Below the pieces are notes generated by a model. That model made no database searches and was not told the DNA's origin. It saw only the letters and a list, made by a program, of their open reading frames with translations. This document shows, piece by piece, positions 41,809-45,370 of a stretch of 45,370 nucleotides of DNA. The stretch comes from Clostridiales bacterium (lineage in GTDB: Bacteria > Bacillota > Clostridia > Saccharofermentanales > Saccharofermentanaceae), in assembly GCA_017649645.1 (NCBI GenBank), contig JAGCGK010000014.1, positions 1-45,370 on the forward strand, given 5' to 3'. How positions within the stretch are numbered: position 1 is the first letter of the stretch; each line of letters starts with the position of its first letter. The position numbers were made by a program, and so were the translations under genes.

Positions 41809-41923
41809 AACGATTCTAAAAAACGACAATTCCCATTTATCTGGCATCAAAACGATCTTTGTGCAATATGCATAAAAGAAGAGTGTTTATGGTGAGTGTT
41901 CTGCTGAAAAATGCATAATTCCG

Positions 41924-41932
41924 TGATATAAT
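41924..41932 (+). promoter_or_regulatory. Extended -10 promoter of surface protein 3
   Basis: TGATATAAT has the TGn extension directly before TATAAT and lies 48 bases ahead of the ATG at 41981. An extended -10 can work without a good -35. Confidence 0.55.
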
Positions 41933-41980
41933 AGTATTGTGTTTTTGTTGCATCGTTGTGTTTGTTTGGGGGAATTCGTT

Positions 41981-43552
41981 ATGAACAGCAATAAAAGACT
42001 AAGGGGCCTTACAGCTCTTTTGATTTCTTTACTGATGGTGATCTGTGCTGTCGGATTCGGCAATGATGTACTTGCTGATGGCACAAGCGATTCAGTTTCT
42101 TTAAGGAGTGTTTGGGGAGAAGGCGCTACTGTTGATATTTCAGGAAGCGGATATCAACCCAATTCCACATTTACCATAACAGTTAATTTCAATATGCCTG
42201 TTTCAGTTAACGATTATTGGGAAGCAAGTTCGGCTTCTGCCAGTGGCAGTTCCGTTACATTAACTGTTACTTCAAAAGCTGATGGCTCTTATACATGCGG
42301 CATGAATCTATCAGGTTCCGGATTTGTTGATTATGCAGCTGAAGGCCAACCTGTTATTTTTGCTTTCACCGGTTCTTCTTCAACAGGAAGTGCTCCAAAG
42401 GCAGAACCTGCAGCGCCGAAGCCGGATGAGAATAAACCTGCACCACCAAAGCCGAACGAGAATAAGCCTGCGGCACCAAAACCGGATGAGAACAAGCCGG
42501 CAGATCCAAAGGCTGATGAAAAGAAGGCTGAAGAACCTAAACAGGCTGAACCGGCAAAACAGGATCAGAATAACAACAATAACAATAGTAGTAACGATAA
42601 TAACAACACTTCGAAGAATACGGCTACGTCTACTCCTACAGCTGCTCCGACCAGCACACAGGATAACGGTAAGTCCTCAACTTCTTCGAATTCAGGAAAC
42701 TCAGATTCTTCTGCAACAGCAGCGCCAACCAAGTCTGCTTCCGCTGACAGTGCTGCAACTACAACAGCACCGAAGACGACAGATGCTCCTTCTTCTGACA
42801 ACAACAATGAAAAGAAGAATGAGACTGATACAGTAGAAACCTCTTCAAAAGCAGAACCTGAAACAACGGAGACAACTGAAGAGACTGAACCTGAAAACAC
42901 AGAGGAGACAGAGCCTTCTGAGTCTGTAGCTGCAGTAGCAGATGAGACTGAGGCGGCTGATGTAGCTGTTGTGATCGATGAAGGAACAGATGAATCCGGG
43001 GAACCGACACCAACACCTACAGCTCCGATCAATGTTAACGGAATAATCACTCCTCGCGGCGGACGTAAGAAGGACGGAATGAGCTGGTGGGCTTTCATCT
43101 TGATCCTCGTAGGAATAGGTGTCGGAGTAAGACTTGCTATACTTAAGAGCCAGGGTGTTGATAATTCAGAACTCGCGCTTGAGTTCATTCCTCTCGGAGC
43201 GATCAAGAGCAAGTTCAAGAAAGATGCCGTGCCGGTTGAAGAAAAGAATGAAGACGAACCGAAGGTCGTTAACGGATATCTCAAGAAGTCAGATACAGCT
43301 GCAATAAGACCAATGTATTCAAATGCAGCTTCCGGATCTGCATCAAGAGTAAGAGGCGGAACAAAGCAGACACCTCGAGTTGATGAACCTTCAACGGCTA
43401 CCAGCAAGGTAACGACGAACAAAGTTAGTTCAAGTCCTTCAAAGAAGACAACTACATCGTCGTCATCGAGCTCGAGCAACACCGCTTTCAATCATGCTCA
43501 GGCAATGAAAGAATTGAGAGCGATGGAGGAAGCTGAGAAGAACGGGCGCTGA
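41981..43552 (+). CDS. Surface protein 3: longest paralogue of the tandem set
   Basis: The 523-residue protein has a signal peptide (cleaved near LADG), a beta-rich domain to about 135, a repeated linker of KPDENKP-type units and Gln/Asn/Ser/Thr-rich stretches, an acidic Glu/Thr segment, one membrane helix at about 368-388 and a cytoplasmic tail. The tail has RLAILKSQG, NSELALEFIP, GYLKKSDTAAIRPMYSN and a Ser-rich end that ends in a charged helix. The match to surface proteins 1 and 2 is clearest in the helix-proximal tail and the KSnTaa motif. The ATG at 41981 follows GGGGGAA. It may bind polysaccharide; this is inferred. Confidence 0.72.
   Translation: MNSNKRLRGLTALLISLLMVICAVGFGNDVLADGTSDSVSLRSVWGEGATVDISGSGYQPNSTFTITVNFNMPVSVNDYWEASSASASGSSVTLTVTSKADGSYTCGMNLSGSGFVDYAAEGQPVIFAFTGSSSTGSAPKAEPAAPKPDENKPAPPKPNENKPAAPKPDENKPADPKADEKKAEEPKQAEPAKQDQNNNNNNSSNDNNNTSKNTATSTPTAAPTSTQDNGKSSTSSNSGNSDSSATAAPTKSASADSAATTTAPKTTDAPSSDNNNEKKNETDTVETSSKAEPETTETTEETEPENTEETEPSESVAAVADETEAADVAVVIDEGTDESGEPTPTPTAPINVNGIITPRGGRKKDGMSWWAFILILVGIGVGVRLAILKSQGVDNSELALEFIPLGAIKSKFKKDAVPVEEKNEDEPKVVNGYLKKSDTAAIRPMYSNAASGSASRVRGGTKQTPRVDEPSTATSKVTTNKVSSSPSKKTTTSSSSSSSNTAFNHAQAMKELRAMEEAEKNGR
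42397..42560 (+). repeat. KPDENKP-type tandem repeats in surface protein 3
   Basis: Three to four units encode (P)APKPDENKPA-like peptides in near-identical DNA of about 33 bases each, after which the units degrade into KADEKK and Gln/Asn-rich sequence. Confidence 0.6.
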
Positions 43553-43601
43553 CTCAACGCCGATCCTAAATTAGTTGATGATCTCTAGGATACTGTTTTT
43601 T

Positions 43602-43640
43602 TATAGCCTATGGTCGCTTCGGCGGCCATAGGTTATAATC
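43602..43640. terminator. Intrinsic terminator with UUCG loop after surface protein 3
   Basis: TATAGCCTATGGTCGC (43602-43617) pairs with GCGGCCATAGGTTATA (43622-43637) around TTCG, a stable tetraloop. A T-run precedes it and ATCTTTT follows. Confidence 0.85.
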
Positions 43641-43667
43641 TTTTAGAGAAAAATTGTGGAGGAGCCC

Positions 43668-44465
43668 ATGAAGACGGCAATAATCACCGGTGCATCATCA
43701 GGTATCGGAGAGGCATTCTTAAGAGAACTTGTAAGTGACCAGAGATACGAACAGATCTGGATCATCGCAAGGCGTGCGGATAAACTTAACGCCCTTTCTG
43801 AAGAACTCGGAAAAGAACGGATCATTCCTGTAGTTCTTGATCTTACTGACAGCAAGGGTCTTGATATCCTGTCTTCCAAACTCGAACAGGAAAAGCCTCA
43901 GGTGGAGCTTCTCATAAACTGCGCAGGCATGGGTAAGCGCGGTACCGTAAATGATATCTCTTTGTCAGATCTCGAAAACACGGTCAACCTCAACTGCAAT
44001 TGCCTTACGAAAACCACCAAGATATGCCTTCCGTATATGACGGGTCACGGCAGATCTTTTAAGGACGGTCCGAGGATCCTTAATATCGCTTCTTCCGCAG
44101 CTTTCCTTCCGCAGCCGGGATTTTCGGTATATGCGGCGTCGAAGGCTTATGTAACGAGTTTTTCGAGAGCACTGCAGTTTGAGCTTAAGAAGTTTAATAT
44201 CGGTGTTACCACCGTTTGTCCGGGACCTGTTAAGACAGAGTTCCTTAAGAAAGCAACCGACAACAAGGCAGGCGAGTTCACGGGCATCAGAGCACTTTGT
44301 GCGGCTGATCCGGTTAAGCTTGCCAGATCTTCTCTCAAGGCATGTCGAAAAGGAAGGGGACTTTACGTTTATAAGGTTTCCCAGAAAGCATTGCATGTGG
44401 CTTCAAAGATAGTCCCGACTTCGTGGATACTTTGGATTGAGAAGGTTACAATGAAACAGTTCTAA
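43668..44465 (+). CDS. Short-chain dehydrogenase/reductase
   Basis: The 265-residue classical SDR has the cofactor motif TGASSGIGEAF (about 8-18), a NCAGMG stretch (NNAG-type), and the active-site pair in YAASKAYV with an upstream Ser (IASSAAF). It oxidises or reduces an unknown alcohol or ketone with NAD(P). The C-terminal part (VASKIVPTSWILWIEKV) is hydrophobic and may touch the membrane, as in some sterol- or lipid-linked SDRs. GGAGGAG precedes the ATG at 43668. It stands alone between two terminators or hairpins. Confidence 0.88.
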   Translation: MKTAIITGASSGIGEAFLRELVSDQRYEQIWIIARRADKLNALSEELGKERIIPVVLDLTDSKGLDILSSKLEQEKPQVELLINCAGMGKRGTVNDISLSDLENTVNLNCNCLTKTTKICLPYMTGHGRSFKDGPRILNIASSAAFLPQPGFSVYAASKAYVTSFSRALQFELKKFNIGVTTVCPGPVKTEFLKKATDNKAGEFTGIRALCAADPVKLARSSLKACRKGRGLYVYKVSQKALHVASKIVPTSWILWIEKVTMKQF

Positions 44466-44497
44466 GGGCTTTTCTTTTGGTGTTATTTGTACAGTAG

Positions 44498-45370
<873 letters not shown>

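Larger units (their letters stand above)
41680..41980 (+). other. 301-base intergenic region between surface proteins 2 and 3
   Basis: No gene is visible. The region holds CAAATCTCACTAA (41687-41699), a possible promoter (TTGACT 41716-41721, TAGTAT 41739-41744, 17 bases apart), the hairpin at 41761-41798, and an extended -10 (TGATATAAT, 41924-41932) for the next gene. A short RNA starting near 41751 is conceivable but unsupported. Confidence 0.4.

Noticed and set aside
39453-42560. Tandem repeats as a possible CRISPR array
   Set aside because: The repeats are in frame, encode Pro/Thr or Lys/Pro linkers and lack unique spacers of fixed size.

Overview
The window looks like chromosomal DNA of an anaerobic, fibre-degrading member of the Clostridia (Bacillota), probably from gut or rumen. 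The signs are purine-rich AGGAGG-type ribosome binding sites, intrinsic terminators, a T-box leader, lipoboxes, an L,D-transpeptidase with cell-wall-binding repeats, and a membrane-anchored GH5 cellulase. Coding DNA is of moderate GC and favours AAG, ATC and CTC codons. I see no rRNA, tRNA, CRISPR array, transposase or phage genes. Family names come from motif reading by eye, with no database search.

Layout. 1-11111: end of an unrecognised gene, a lipoprotein, a secreted DUF4214 protein, a GH31-like protein that seems to lack its catalytic acids, an operon of an iron-alcohol-dehydrogenase-like protein, CCA-adding enzyme and a zinc-ribbon PlsC acyltransferase, a GNAT enzyme, and a DUF4214/cell-wall-binding/L,D-transpeptidase fusion. 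11215-21064: a nine-gene sugar operon behind a palindrome-overlapped promoter. RfbF, RfbG and RfbH would make a CDP-3,6-dideoxy-4-ketohexose. A ThDP enzyme, an HMGL-type aldolase, a HAD phosphatase and a reductase could extend it into a branched sugar, and GtrA plus a GT2 enzyme could move it through undecaprenyl phosphate to the cell surface. 21174-24220: a small acidic protein, two WYL regulators, and an AT-rich gene bracketed by a 12-bp direct repeat that looks like a recent insertion.

24237-33013: a large polytopic membrane protein, D-Ala-D-Ala ligase, a BaiN/HI0933-type flavoprotein, several small zinc-ribbon or coiled-coil membrane proteins, a thioredoxin gene broken by an amber codon, a divergent HxlR regulator with a DinB-like partner, and dCMP deaminase. 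33020-34698: a T-box leader, probably reading Phe codon UUC, in front of phenylacetate-CoA ligase, which suggests control of arylacetate use by uncharged tRNA-Phe. 34745-43552: a surface-polysaccharide region with the anchored GH5 cellulase, an S37-type peptidase lipoprotein, a DUF805 protein and three tandem paralogous surface proteins. Each of these has a signal peptide, an extracellular beta-rich domain, a Pro/Thr or charged linker, one transmembrane helix and a cytoplasmic tail with a shared KSnTaavRPvYSN motif. 43668-45370: a short-chain dehydrogenase and the start of an ABC-F ATPase that runs off the end.

The strongest candidates for undescribed biology are the aldolase/HAD/ThDP branch of the CDP-sugar operon, the three surface proteins with the shared cytoplasmic motif, the T-box on phenylacetate-CoA ligase, and the two neighbouring enzyme homologues that have lost catalytic residues.
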